Assembly: GCF_003663945.1 (NCBI RefSeq)
Contig: NZ_RCCH01000007.1
Coordinates: 62,001 to 126,000 of the forward strand
Length of the DNA stretch: 64,000 nucleotides
Origin: Lacinutrix venerupis
GTDB taxonomy: Bacteria > Bacteroidota > Bacteroidia > Flavobacteriales > Flavobacteriaceae
Reading direction: 5' to 3'
Shown piece after piece: positions 56,381 through 64,000 of the stretch (position 1 is the stretch's first letter; the number at the start of each line of letters is the position of its first letter). The notes beneath the pieces are model-generated. The model did not search any database. It had not been told where the DNA came from and saw only the letters and a list, made by a program, of their open reading frames with translations. The position numbers were made by a program, and so were the translations under genes.

Positions 56381-57393
56381 TGCAAATACAGCATAACATA
56401 TCATTAAAAAAATTTAATACTTTTGGAATAGAGGTTAATGCAAGGTATTTTATATCTGTTAACACATTAGCCGAATTAATTGAAGTTTTAAAAGTTAAAG
56501 ACTATCCTAAAAAATTAATTCTTGGTGGTGGTAGCAATATGCTTTTAACTAAAGATGTAGAAGCTTTAGTAATCCACATTAACTTAAAAGGTATTACTAT
56601 TGTTAAAGAAGATACTAATCACGCAATAATTACAGCTAATGCAGGAGAAAATTGGCATGAATTTGTACTTTGGTGTTTAAGTAATAATTTTGGCGGCTTA
56701 GAAAACATGTCTTTAATACCAGGAAATGTAGGCACCTCTCCTATTCAAAACATTGGTGCTTATGGTATAGAATTAAAAGATAATTTTATATCCTGCGAAG
56801 CATTAAACTTAGAAAACTTAAAAATTGAATCTTTTAATAATAAAGATTGTAATTTTGGTTACAGAAACTCAATTTTTAAAAATGAAGTTAAAGGTAAATA
56901 CATTATTACTAGTGTTACTTTTAAACTTACAAAAACTAACCACCAATTACACACTAATTACGGAGCCATAACTTCTCAATTAGAGAATATGGGTATTACT
57001 ACGCCAACTATTCAAGATGTTTCTAATGCAGTAATAGCAATTAGACAAAGTAAACTTCCCGATCCAAAAGAAATTGGAAATAGCGGTAGTTTTTTTAAAA
57101 ATCCAATAATATCCACAGAAGCATTTAACCAATTAAAAACTAATTTTCCAGAAGCTCCTAGCTATCCTGTTTCAAAAACAGAGGTTAAAGTTCCTGCAGG
57201 TTGGCTTATTGAAACAGCAGGTTTTAAAGGTAAAACTTTTGGAAATTATGGTGTGCACAAAAAACAAGCATTAGTTTTAGTAAATTATGGAGGAGCAAAA
57301 GGGCAAGAAATACTTGAACTTTCTAAATTAATACAAAAAACAATTTATCGTATCTTTAATATTTCTATTGAAGCAGAAGTAAATATTTTATAA
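56380..57393 (+). CDS. murB: UDP-N-acetylenolpyruvoylglucosamine reductase
   Basis: FAD enzyme that reduces the enolpyruvyl group to make UDP-MurNAc in peptidoglycan synthesis. The 337-residue product has the FAD-binding segment LILGGGSNMLLTKDV, ENMSLIPGNVGTSPIQNIGAYG, and the catalytic serine region GNSGSFFKNP; it has the longer C-terminus of the E. coli type I form. It starts with GTG whose G is the last base of the preceding TAG stop, so translation is coupled to the aminotransferase gene. Confidence 0.96.
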   Translation: MQIQHNISLKKFNTFGIEVNARYFISVNTLAELIEVLKVKDYPKKLILGGGSNMLLTKDVEALVIHINLKGITIVKEDTNHAIITANAGENWHEFVLWCLSNNFGGLENMSLIPGNVGTSPIQNIGAYGIELKDNFISCEALNLENLKIESFNNKDCNFGYRNSIFKNEVKGKYIITSVTFKLTKTNHQLHTNYGAITSQLENMGITTPTIQDVSNAVIAIRQSKLPDPKEIGNSGSFFKNPIISTEAFNQLKTNFPEAPSYPVSKTEVKVPAGWLIETAGFKGKTFGNYGVHKKQALVLVNYGGAKGQEILELSKLIQKTIYRIFNISIEAEVNIL

Positions 57394-57447
57394 ACAATAA
57401 GTTTGCAATCTTAAAGTTAAAATAATAAACAAAAGAACCTACAAAGT

Positions 57448-57978
57448 TTGAGCACTGTAATTGAACAAGATATAATAATTTTATTAAAAAATGGAGACAA
57501 AAAAGCCATTTCACTTCTATATGAAAACTATTCTGGTGCATTGCTAGGTGTAGTAAAAAAAGTTATTTCTGATGATGACATTGCTCACGATGTACTACAA
57601 GAAAGCTTTATAAAAGTTTGGAAAAAAGGAAAAACTTATGACCCAGATAAAGCTAAGTTATTTACATGGTTATACCGTATTTTCTATAATTCGGCAATAG
57701 ATAAAGTACGCTCTTTAAACAATAAGATAAAAAAAGAAGTCCAAATTGAAGATTCTAACGTATATAAGCTGACGACCAAGAGTTTAAATCAAGACACGCT
57801 AGATATACAAAAGCATTTAAGCAGTTTAGATTTAAAATATCAGGTAGTGCTAAACGCGCTTTTTTTTGAAGGTATGACACAACAAGAAGCAAGCGAAGAA
57901 TTAGATATTCCATTAGGAACAATTAAATCCAGATTAAAAATTGGATTAAGAGAATTAAAAAAAATTTACAACCCTTAA
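57448..57978 (+). CDS. RNA polymerase sigma factor, ECF type
   Basis: A 176-residue extracytoplasmic-function-type sigma factor. Region 2 lies near residues 20-90 (DIAHDVLQESFIKVWKKG, then LFTWLYRIFYNSAIDKVR) and region 4 near 120-170 (FFEGMTQQEASEELDIPLGTIKSRLKIGLREL). It begins with TTG; no better codon precedes it. The next gene encodes its probable anti-sigma factor, 19 bases away, so the two form a regulatory pair that likely senses an envelope signal. Target promoters are unknown. Confidence 0.93.
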   Translation: MSTVIEQDIIILLKNGDKKAISLLYENYSGALLGVVKKVISDDDIAHDVLQESFIKVWKKGKTYDPDKAKLFTWLYRIFYNSAIDKVRSLNNKIKKEVQIEDSNVYKLTTKSLNQDTLDIQKHLSSLDLKYQVVLNALFFEGMTQQEASEELDIPLGTIKSRLKIGLRELKKIYNP

Positions 57979-57997
57979 TTGTAAAAACACTAAAGTG

Positions 57998-58795
57998 ATG
58001 ACTGTTGATAAAGACGCATTTTTAAAAACAGATTTGTTAGAAAGATACCTAACAGGTTTAACAAACTCTCAAGAAAATCTTGAGGTTGAACGCTATATAA
58101 ATACTTTTCCAGAAGTAAAAGAAGCATACAATAAACTTGAAAACAAATTAGAACTAGTAGCCTTTGCTAATGCTGAAGAAGCTCCTAATTATTTATTGGA
58201 TAACATTTTAGAATCTTTAGACGAGAAACCTGTTATTGCATTAAAACAAAAACCTAAAAAATCTTGGTTTAATTTTGGAATTGCAGCCAGTGTAGCCGCT
58301 TTAATTTTTGCAGGCAGCTCTGTTTACTTTTACTTTCAAAATCAAGATTTATTAAACGAAAACCAAACTATTGTTGAAGAATTATACGATTTAAGAGGTG
58401 ATATAAACGAAAATAATTTAAAGTTAAATGCGTTAGCAGAGCAATTTTCGCAACTTAATAATCCTGAAACCGAAAAATATATTTTAAAAGGAAATCGTCG
58501 TGCAAAAAACTTAAAAACTGTTGCGTATATTAATCCTAAAGAAAAAACATCTATGATAGATGTTGTTTCTCTCCCTACATTACCAGAAAACCAAGAATAT
58601 CAAATTTGGGCCGAGTTACAAGATAAGCAAGTAAATTTAGGTATTTTAAGCGTTAGAGATAGACAATTACAACAAATTCCTTATACTAAAGACGCATTAG
58701 GTTTAAGTATTACTATTGAAGAAAAAGGAGTTAAAACAAACAGCAATAATAACGATACTCCTGTTGCAGAAATAGAATTAAAATTAGAAGACTAA
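57998..58795 (+). CDS. anti-sigma factor with RskA-type C-terminal domain
   Basis: A 265-residue membrane protein (start ATG 57998; a GTG directly before it is possible). The N-terminal 90 residues form a helical sigma-binding region (LLERYLTGLTNSQENLEVERYINTF). One membrane segment lies at about 90-112 (FGIAASVAALIFAGSSVYFYF), then a short coiled coil and a C-terminal periplasmic domain of the RskA/DUF family (ENQEYQIWAELQDKQVNLGIL). It lacks the zinc-binding HxxxCxxC motif. Encoded with the sigma factor before it; probably holds it at the membrane until a signal arrives. Confidence 0.9.
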   Translation: MTVDKDAFLKTDLLERYLTGLTNSQENLEVERYINTFPEVKEAYNKLENKLELVAFANAEEAPNYLLDNILESLDEKPVIALKQKPKKSWFNFGIAASVAALIFAGSSVYFYFQNQDLLNENQTIVEELYDLRGDINENNLKLNALAEQFSQLNNPETEKYILKGNRRAKNLKTVAYINPKEKTSMIDVVSLPTLPENQEYQIWAELQDKQVNLGILSVRDRQLQQIPYTKDALGLSITIEEKGVKTNSNNNDTPVAEIELKLED

Positions 58796-58816
58796 TACTC
58801 TAAAATATTCATAAAA

Positions 58817-58850
58817 CAAAAAACGCCTTGCAATTGCAAGGCGTTTTTTG
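58817..58850. terminator. bidirectional terminator after the anti-sigma gene and aqpZ
   Basis: A 13-bp perfect palindromic stem without loop bases (AAACGCCTTGCAA at 58821-58833 with its complement at 58834-58846), flanked by A on the left and T on the right, between convergent genes. Confidence 0.93.
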
Positions 58851-58868
58851 TTTCTACTAATTTTAATA

Positions 58869-59555
58869 TTAGTCTTTATTAAAAAAAGCTTTATGTATAA
58901 AACCTGCTACAATTGCTCCTGCTATTGGAGCTAACCAAAACAACCATAATTGAGAAGTAAAATCTCCGCCTGCAAATAAAGCTTGACTAGTTGATCTAGC
59001 AGGATTTACAGATGTATTTGTAATAGGAATACTTATTAAGTGTATTAGTGACAACGCTAAACCTATAGCTATACCAGCAAAACCTTTAGGTGCTTTGGGA
59101 TAAGTACTACCAAGAATAATTAATAAGAAAAATAAGGTTAATAAAAATTCGGCTACAAGTGCAGAAGTCATAGAGTAACCTCCTGGAGAAAGCGCTCCAT
59201 ATCCATTAGCAGCAAAACTACCAATATCTGTAAAGCCATCTTTACCAGAAACAATTAAATACAAAGCTCCTGCCGCTACTATAGCTCCTACAAGTTGCGC
59301 TAAAATATAGCCTAATAATTCTTTTGCGGGAAACTTTCCACCAGCCCATAGCCCTATAGATACAGCTGGATTAAAATGAGCTCCAGACACATGACCTACA
59401 GCATAGGCCATAGTTAATACGGTTAAACCAAATGCTAGCGAAACACCTACAAATCCAATTCCTAATTCTGGATATCCAGCTGCAAAAATTGCACTACCAC
59501 AACCTCCAAATACAAGCCAAAAAGTTCCAAAAAATTCTGCTAAAAGTTTTTTCAT
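58869..59555 (-). CDS. aqpZ: aquaporin Z
   Basis: A 228-residue water channel of the inner membrane with six membrane segments and two half-helices. Both NPA boxes are intact: Asn62-Ala64 ([10 protein letters not shown]) and Asn184-Ala186 ([10 protein letters not shown]). The selectivity filter reads Phe42, His172, Thr181 and Arg187, the pattern of water-selective AqpZ rather than the glycerol facilitator GlpF. Convergent with the anti-sigma gene and sharing its terminator. Confidence 0.96.
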   Translation of the reverse strand: MKKLLAEFFGTFWLVFGGCGSAIFAAGYPELGIGFVGVSLAFGLTVLTMAYAVGHVSGAHFNPAVSIGLWAGGKFPAKELLGYILAQLVGAIVAAGALYLIVSGKDGFTDIGSFAANGYGALSPGGYSMTSALVAEFLLTLFFLLIILGSTYPKAPKGFAGIAIGLALSLIHLISIPITNTSVNPARSTSQALFAGGDFTSQLWLFWLAPIAGAIVAGFIHKAFFNKD

Positions 59556-59710
59556 AATGTTGATTAATTTTAAAATTATGATTTTAAATTAGTTACATAA
59601 AATAATTTAGTAGAGATTGACAACTACATTTTTTTCCAAATACGTTAAAATGCAAAAAACATGGTTTAAAAAAGCAAATACATAACTTCTTTTAAATCAT
59701 ATAAAACTAT

Positions 59711-59718
59711 TACCTTTG
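59711..59718 (+). promoter_or_regulatory. -7 promoter element before the small Cys-rich gene
   Basis: TACCTTTG, an exact match to TAnnTTTG, 29 bases before the GTG start at 59748. The -33 position reads CTT instead of TTG. It probably also drives the glycosyltransferase and sigma factor genes that follow. Confidence 0.5.
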
Positions 59719-59747
59719 CAGTATTATAATTTCAAACATATATTTAC

Positions 59748-59951
59748 GTGAAACTTTTACTACTTACGTTATCATTATTAGGAATTGCATTTGCAGGAAT
59801 TGCTATTAAAATTTGGGCAAAAAAAGATGGTAAATTTGCAGGAACTTGTGCTAGCCAAAATCCAATGCTTAATAAAGAAGGTGATGCTTGTGGATTCTGC
59901 GGAAAAACTCCAGACCAATTCGAAAATTGTAACGAACCACAACACTCTTAA
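59748..59951 (+). CDS. small membrane-anchored protein with four cysteines
   Basis: A 67-residue protein with one membrane segment at the N-terminus (LLTLSLLGIAFAGIAIKIWA), then a short soluble part with cysteines in CASQNP, DACGFCGKT and ENC. The four cysteines could bind a metal or form disulfides; no enzyme family is recognised. Similar small 'membrane or secreted protein' entries exist in flavobacteria. It starts with GTG and lies 6 bases before the glycosyltransferase gene, so the two are almost certainly in one operon. Confidence 0.8.
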   Translation: MKLLLLTLSLLGIAFAGIAIKIWAKKDGKFAGTCASQNPMLNKEGDACGFCGKTPDQFENCNEPQHS

Positions 59952-59957
59952 TTTTTA

Positions 59958-61070
59958 ATGAGTTTACTTGACGTTGCTTTCTACAGCTTTGTTGTTGTAG
60001 CACTTATTCAAGTAGTATACTATGGTGTTCTTTTTGGTAGTTTTTCATTTAAAAAGAAAGAACCTTCAAAAACGCAAAGCGTTCCAATTTCTATATTAAT
60101 ATGCGCAAAAAATGAAGCTGAAAATTTAAAACAATTTTTGCCTTCTATTATTGAGCAAGACTATTATAATTTTGAAATAGTATTAATAAACGATGCTTCT
60201 ACAGATAAAACTTTAGAAGTCATGGAGCATTATTCAGAAAAACACAATAATATTAAAATTGTTAATGTTAGAAATAATGAAACCTTTTGGGCTAATAAAA
60301 AATATGCTTTAACACTTGGTATAAAAGCTGCTCAACATGACCATTTATTATTTACAGACGCAGATTGTAAACCCGTTTCAAAACAATGGATTAGTGAAAT
60401 GGCGTCTCATTTCACCAATAAAAAAACAATTGTTTTAGGATATGGTGCATATCACAAAATACCTAAATCGTTTCTAAATAAATTAATAAGGTACGAAACA
60501 CTTTTAACTGCTATTCAGTATTTTTCTTTTGCAAAACTAAACATGCCATACATGGGAGTTGGCAGGAATTTAGCATATCATCGTGATGAATTTTATAAAA
60601 CAAATGGCTTTATAAAACATATAAAAATTCGTTCTGGAGACGATGATTTATTTATAAACGAAGCTGCAAATTCAAAAAACACAACTATTTGCTATACAGA
60701 AACAAGTTTTACAAGTTCCATTCCTAAAAAATCATTTAAAGAATGGTTTAGGCAAAAACGCCGCCATGTTTCAACAGCAAATAACTATAAGTTTAAGCAC
60801 AAAGCATTGCTAGCATTATTTTATATATCTCAAATACTATTTTGGTTATTATTAATAATAACATTTACACTTCAAATTTATTGGGAACTGGCTATTGCTA
60901 TATTAGTTATTAGATTATTAATTCAATACTTATCAATTGGTTTTTCTGCAAAAAAACTAAACGAAATAGATGTTCTTTATTTACTTCCATTACTTGAAAT
61001 ATTCTTAATTGGTTTTCAATTAACTATATTTATCACAAATATTATTTCAAAACCAAAATATTGGAAATAA
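59958..61070 (+). CDS. family 2 glycosyltransferase, membrane-bound
   Basis: A 370-residue GT-A-fold enzyme. N-terminal membrane helix (about 3-28), then the catalytic domain: ILICAKNEAENLKQFLPSI, INDASTDKT (nucleotide-sugar binding), TDADCKP (DxD-type aspartates near 129), and SGDDDLFINEA, with the QKRRH acceptor-loop motif (KEWFRQKRRHVSTANNY). The last 110 residues hold two or three membrane segments. The acceptor is unknown; secretion of a surface sugar polymer or glycolipid synthesis would fit. Its end overlaps the next gene by 10 bases. Confidence 0.88.
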   Translation: MSLLDVAFYSFVVVALIQVVYYGVLFGSFSFKKKEPSKTQSVPISILICAKNEAENLKQFLPSIIEQDYYNFEIVLINDASTDKTLEVMEHYSEKHNNIKIVNVRNNETFWANKKYALTLGIKAAQHDHLLFTDADCKPVSKQWISEMASHFTNKKTIVLGYGAYHKIPKSFLNKLIRYETLLTAIQYFSFAKLNMPYMGVGRNLAYHRDEFYKTNGFIKHIKIRSGDDDLFINEAANSKNTTICYTETSFTSSIPKKSFKEWFRQKRRHVSTANNYKFKHKALLALFYISQILFWLLLIITFTLQIYWELAIAILVIRLLIQYLSIGFSAKKLNEIDVLYLLPLLEIFLIGFQLTIFITNIISKPKYWK

Positions 61071-61606
61071 ACGAAGCCATAGCAAAAGCAAAAGAAAATA
61101 ACCAAAAAGCATTTAATTTTTTATTAGATGAGTTTTGGGACTATGTTTATGGTTACCAATTAAAACGAGTATCTAGCGAGCATGATGCAGAAGATATAAC
61201 TATACAAACTTTTTCGAAAGCTTTTGATAAAATTGATACTTTTAATGAGAAATATAAGTTTAAAACTTGGCTAATTACTATTTCAAAAAACATTCAAATA
61301 GATTTACAACGTAAAGAAAAAAGCTCTATAAACTCTAAAATTACAGATCATGAAAATGATACAGTTTATCGTGTTATGGACGATTCTCCAACTGTTGAAG
61401 ACAAACTTATTACAGAACAAAATCTAGCCAAATTACTTCGTGATATCAAAAAATTAAAACCTCATTATCAAGAAGTAATAAACCTAAGGTATTTTCAAGA
61501 ATTAACCTATGCCGAAATAAGCCAACAACTTAATGAGCCAATGAATAATGTAAAAGTAAAATTACTTCGTGCAAAAAAATTATTGGCAGAAATAATTACC
61601 AAATAA
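61061..61606 (+). CDS. second RNA polymerase sigma factor, ECF-like
   Basis: A 181-residue sigma-70-family protein. Region 2 lies near 20-90 (VSSEHDAEDITIQTFSKAFDKI and YKFKTWLITISKNIQIDLQR) and region 4 near 125-178 (EVINLRYFQELTYAEISQQLNEPMNNVKVKLLRAKKLLAE). It starts with TTG inside the last codons of the glycosyltransferase gene, so translation is coupled. No anti-sigma gene follows, unlike the pair at 57448. An ATG further in would remove part of region 2, so TTG is retained. Confidence 0.9.
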   Translation: MEINEAIAKAKENNQKAFNFLLDEFWDYVYGYQLKRVSSEHDAEDITIQTFSKAFDKIDTFNEKYKFKTWLITISKNIQIDLQRKEKSSINSKITDHENDTVYRVMDDSPTVEDKLITEQNLAKLLRDIKKLKPHYQEVINLRYFQELTYAEISQQLNEPMNNVKVKLLRAKKLLAEIITK

Positions 61607-61650
61607 AGGTTAAACTAAAACAACTTCTAAAGGTTTAATAGAATACTTTG

Positions 61651-61658
61651 TATCTTTG
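61651..61658 (+). promoter_or_regulatory. -7 promoter element of lipA
   Basis: TATCTTTG, an exact match to TAnnTTTG, 20 bases before the lipA ATG. A TTG is not present at the ideal -33 spacing. The leader of the transcript would be about 14 bases. Confidence 0.6.
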
Positions 61659-61678
61659 TAAACCGAAAGAAAAATTCT

Positions 61679-62560
61679 ATGAGTACAGAAACAGCATCAG
61701 TAATTCTTCCTAAAGAAAGACAGCCTAAACCAAAATGGTTACGTGTAAAATTACCAACTGGAAAAAAATACACAGAGCTTCGTGGATTAGTAGATAAATA
61801 CAAATTAAATACTATTTGCGCGTCTGGAAGTTGCCCAAATATGGGAGAATGTTGGGGAGAAGGCACTGCAACTTTTATGATATTAGGAAATGTTTGTACA
61901 CGATCTTGTGGTTTTTGCGGTGTAAAAACTGGAAGACCAGAAACGGTAGATTGGGATGAACCAGAAAAAGTGGCACGCTCAATAAAAATAATGAAAATTA
62001 AACATGCCGTTTTAACTAGTGTAGATAGAGACGATTTAAAAGATATGGGAAGCATAATGTGGGCAGAAACTGTAAAATCTGTACGTAGAATGAATCCAGA
62101 AACCACCTTAGAAACTTTAATTCCAGATTTTCAAGGTATAGAAAAACACATCGATAGAATTGTTGATGTTGCACCAGAAGTAGTGTCGCATAATATAGAA
62201 ACTGTAAAACGTCTTACCAGAGAAGTTAGAATACAAGCAAAATACGAACGTAGTTTAGGTGTTTTAAAATATTTAAAACAACAAGGACAACGCAGAACAA
62301 AATCTGGTATTATGTTAGGTTTAGGCGAAACTCGTGAAGAAGTAATTGAAACATTACACGATTTACGAAATAATGATGTAGATGTTGTAACTATTGGGCA
62401 ATACCTTCAACCAAGTAAAAAACACTTACCTGTTAAGCAATTTATTACACCATATCAATTTAAAGAATACGAAACTATTGGCTTAGACTTAGGTTTTCGA
62501 CATGTAGAAAGTAGCGCATTAGTACGTTCATCTTATAAAGCTCAAAAACACATTAACTAA
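61679..62560 (+). CDS. lipA: lipoyl synthase
   Basis: Radical-SAM enzyme that inserts two sulfur atoms into protein-bound octanoate to give lipoate. All six iron-sulfur ligands are visible: Cys47, Cys52 and Cys58 of the auxiliary cluster ([16 protein letters not shown]) and Cys73, Cys77 and Cys80 of the radical-SAM cluster (CTRSCGFC). [10 protein letters not shown] and a closing serine-rich tail ([12 protein letters not shown], containing the RSSY motif that ligates the auxiliary cluster) are present. 293 residues is typical. Its stop is directly followed by the next ATG without a gap. Confidence 0.97.
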   Translation: MSTETASVILPKERQPKPKWLRVKLPTGKKYTELRGLVDKYKLNTICASGSCPNMGECWGEGTATFMILGNVCTRSCGFCGVKTGRPETVDWDEPEKVARSIKIMKIKHAVLTSVDRDDLKDMGSIMWAETVKSVRRMNPETTLETLIPDFQGIEKHIDRIVDVAPEVVSHNIETVKRLTREVRIQAKYERSLGVLKYLKQQGQRRTKSGIMLGLGETREEVIETLHDLRNNDVDVVTIGQYLQPSKKHLPVKQFITPYQFKEYETIGLDLGFRHVESSALVRSSYKAQKHIN

Positions 62561-63577
62561 ATGGTTACTGTTGCTATAAATGGTTTTGGGCGCATAGGCC
62601 GTCGTGTTTTTAGATTACTTGAAGAAAAAAACAATATAAAAGTTGTTGCAATTAACGACTTGGCAGATGCAAAAACATTAAGCCATTTATTAAAATATGA
62701 TAGTATTCATGGTATTTTTAATGCCGAAATAGCGCATACCAAAGACTCTATTATTGTAAATAAAAATAAAGTTGCGCTTTTAAATGAAGCTCATCCAAAA
62801 AATATTAACTGGCAATCATTTAGCCCTGATTTTGTTATTGAAGCAACAGGAAAATTTAAAACTAAAAAAGAGTTAGATTTTCATATAAAAAATGGAGGAA
62901 AACGTGTAATATTAAGCGTTCCTCCTATTGATGATGAAATAAAAACAATTGTTTTAGGTGTTAATGAAACTATTTTAAATGGTAACGAGAGCATAATTTC
63001 AAACGCATCTTGCACAACAAATAATGCTGCTCCAATGATTGATGTTATTAATGAGCTTTGTGGTATTAACCAAGCTTATATTACAACAATTCATTCTTAC
63101 ACAACAGACCAAAGTTTACACGATCAACCTCACCGCGATTTACGTCGTGCACGCGCAGCCGGACAATCTATTGTACCAACTACTACTGGAGCAGCAAAAG
63201 CACTTACCAAAATTTTTCCAGAATTAGCTAATGTTATTGGCGGTTGTGGTATACGTGTTCCTGTTGCAAATGGTTCGCTTACAGATATTACTTTTAATGT
63301 AAAAAACACAGCATCGATAGAAGCTATTAATAATGCCTTTAAAAAAGCATCAGAAAAAAAATATAAAAACATTTTAGAATATACAGAAGATCCAATAGTT
63401 TCTATTGATATTGTTGGCAATTCGCACTCGTGTATCTTCGATTCTCAAATGACATCTGTAATTGGTAATATGGTAAAAATTATTGGTTGGTACGATAATG
63501 AAACAGGTTACTCAAATCGTATTATAGACTTGATTACCAATTTATCGCAAAAAAAAATGCATTTAACTGTTAAATAA
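62561..63577 (+). CDS. gap: glyceraldehyde-3-phosphate dehydrogenase, type I
   Basis: Converts glyceraldehyde 3-phosphate to 1,3-bisphosphoglycerate in glycolysis. 338 residues: the NAD-binding start INGFGRIGRRVFRLLEE with Asp33 (INDLAD), which favours NAD over NADP, the catalytic cysteine Cys151 in SNASCTTNNAAPM, His178 in IHSYT, and the S-loop IRVPVANGSLTDI near residue 230. The ATG follows the lipA stop with no spacer, so the two are translated as a unit. A second GAPDH gene is usual in flavobacteria, so this may be the paralogue with a special role. Confidence 0.95.
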   Translation: MVTVAINGFGRIGRRVFRLLEEKNNIKVVAINDLADAKTLSHLLKYDSIHGIFNAEIAHTKDSIIVNKNKVALLNEAHPKNINWQSFSPDFVIEATGKFKTKKELDFHIKNGGKRVILSVPPIDDEIKTIVLGVNETILNGNESIISNASCTTNNAAPMIDVINELCGINQAYITTIHSYTTDQSLHDQPHRDLRRARAAGQSIVPTTTGAAKALTKIFPELANVIGGCGIRVPVANGSLTDITFNVKNTASIEAINNAFKKASEKKYKNILEYTEDPIVSIDIVGNSHSCIFDSQMTSVIGNMVKIIGWYDNETGYSNRIIDLITNLSQKKMHLTVK

Positions 63578-63606
63578 GTATATTTGTTGTTAGTAAATAT
63601 CCTAAA

Positions 63607-64000
63607 ATGTCCCACTTTTATAAAACCTTTTTTATACTATTCTTACTCTTTGGAGCTCTTGTAAATGCGCAAGAACTTTCTTTAGAGGAGTTAGATATAC
63701 TTCAGGCAAAAGTAAATACGGATCTTTCTTTTGCTCAAAAAAACATAGAGAACTCTTTTTATTTTCAAGCGAAAACAAACATAGACAGTGCTTTAGAAAA
63801 TGCTAAAAAACTTGATAACAAAAAAAGCTTAGGTTTAGTTTATTCTAAATTAGGAAAAATTCAACATTTATTAGAAGAAGATAGCGAAGCTACAAATACA
63901 CTTATTAAAGCTATAGAAATACAACGCTTTGCAAAAGATAATATAAATATTGCCGAAACATACAAAACACTTGCAGATGTTTATATGGCAACAAAAAAAT
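63607..64000 (+). CDS. secreted TPR protein, 3' end outside the window
   Basis: 131 codons from ATG 63607 run to the window edge without a stop. The product starts with a signal peptide (MSHFYKTFFILFLLFGALVNAQ) and continues with tetratricopeptide-type helices (SLGLVYSKLGKIQHLLEEDSE, IAETYKTLADVYMATKK). In flavobacteria this layout often leads into a membrane segment and a histidine kinase or a LuxR-type output domain, so it may be a sensor; the visible part cannot prove this. It lies 29 bases after gap. Confidence 0.8.
   Translation, partial: MSHFYKTFFILFLLFGALVNAQELSLEELDILQAKVNTDLSFAQKNIENSFYFQAKTNIDSALENAKKLDNKKSLGLVYSKLGKIQHLLEEDSEATNTLIKAIEIQRFAKDNINIAETYKTLADVYMATKK

Overview
The window is a low-GC, gene-dense chromosomal segment from a member of the family Flavobacteriaceae (phylum Bacteroidota). 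The evidence is a SusC/SusD pair, lipoproteins with acidic residues after the lipidated cysteine, several promoters of the Bacteroidota type (TTG, about 19 bases, TAnnTTTG), no obvious Shine-Dalgarno sequences, and the gene order rplQ - carA - eno - gltA downstream of the ribosomal cluster. A marine genus near Olleya, Lacinutrix or Winogradskyella is my guess, not something shown by the sequence. I saw no rRNA, tRNA, CRISPR array, intact insertion sequence or prophage.

Positions 1-23200 read on the minus strand. Transcription starts at a near-ideal promoter at 23159-23188 and runs through rpsL, rpsG, fusA, rpsJ, the S10, spc and alpha ribosomal-protein genes, secY, infA, rpmJ, rpoA and rplQ, 31 genes in a row. 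tuf, map and adk are absent from the run. Internal hairpins precede rplC and rpsH, and a structured leader with its own promoter precedes rpsD; these are candidate autoregulatory sites. After the rplQ terminator come two tandem paralogous secreted proteins of unknown function, then carA, eno and the citrate synthase gene, which runs off the left edge.

Positions 23295-31680 read on the plus strand and concern the outer membrane: a small Omp85-type protein, then a four-gene operon of SusC-like receptor, SusD-like lipoprotein and two surface lipoproteins, closed by a strong terminator. No glycosidase, sulfatase or peptidase accompanies it, so it is not a classical polysaccharide-utilisation locus.

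Positions 31695-42741 are mixed housekeeping and unknown genes on both strands: rlmB, a rhomboid protease, rarA, a HAD phosphatase, a polysaccharide-deacetylase-like protein, radC, a PaiB-like flavoprotein, a PD40 lipoprotein, mpl, and a TPR protein. A structured RNA resembling the Flavo-1 family lies at about 41678-41780, and a decayed intergenic region at 39980-40266.

Positions 42907-49467 encode the most unusual gene: a 2186-residue alpha-2-macroglobulin-like protein with a thioester motif and, at the place of the bait region, an in-frame module made of a carboxypeptidase-regulatory-like domain and a TonB-receptor plug. The plug is clearly related to that of SusC proteins, including the one in this window. 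The right end carries an acidic coiled-coil lipoprotein, valS, a DUF1573 protein, an aspartyl protease with PDZ domain, an aminotransferase, murB, a sigma/anti-sigma pair, aqpZ, a small cysteine-rich protein with a glycosyltransferase and a second sigma factor, lipA, a GAPDH gene and the start of a secreted TPR protein.
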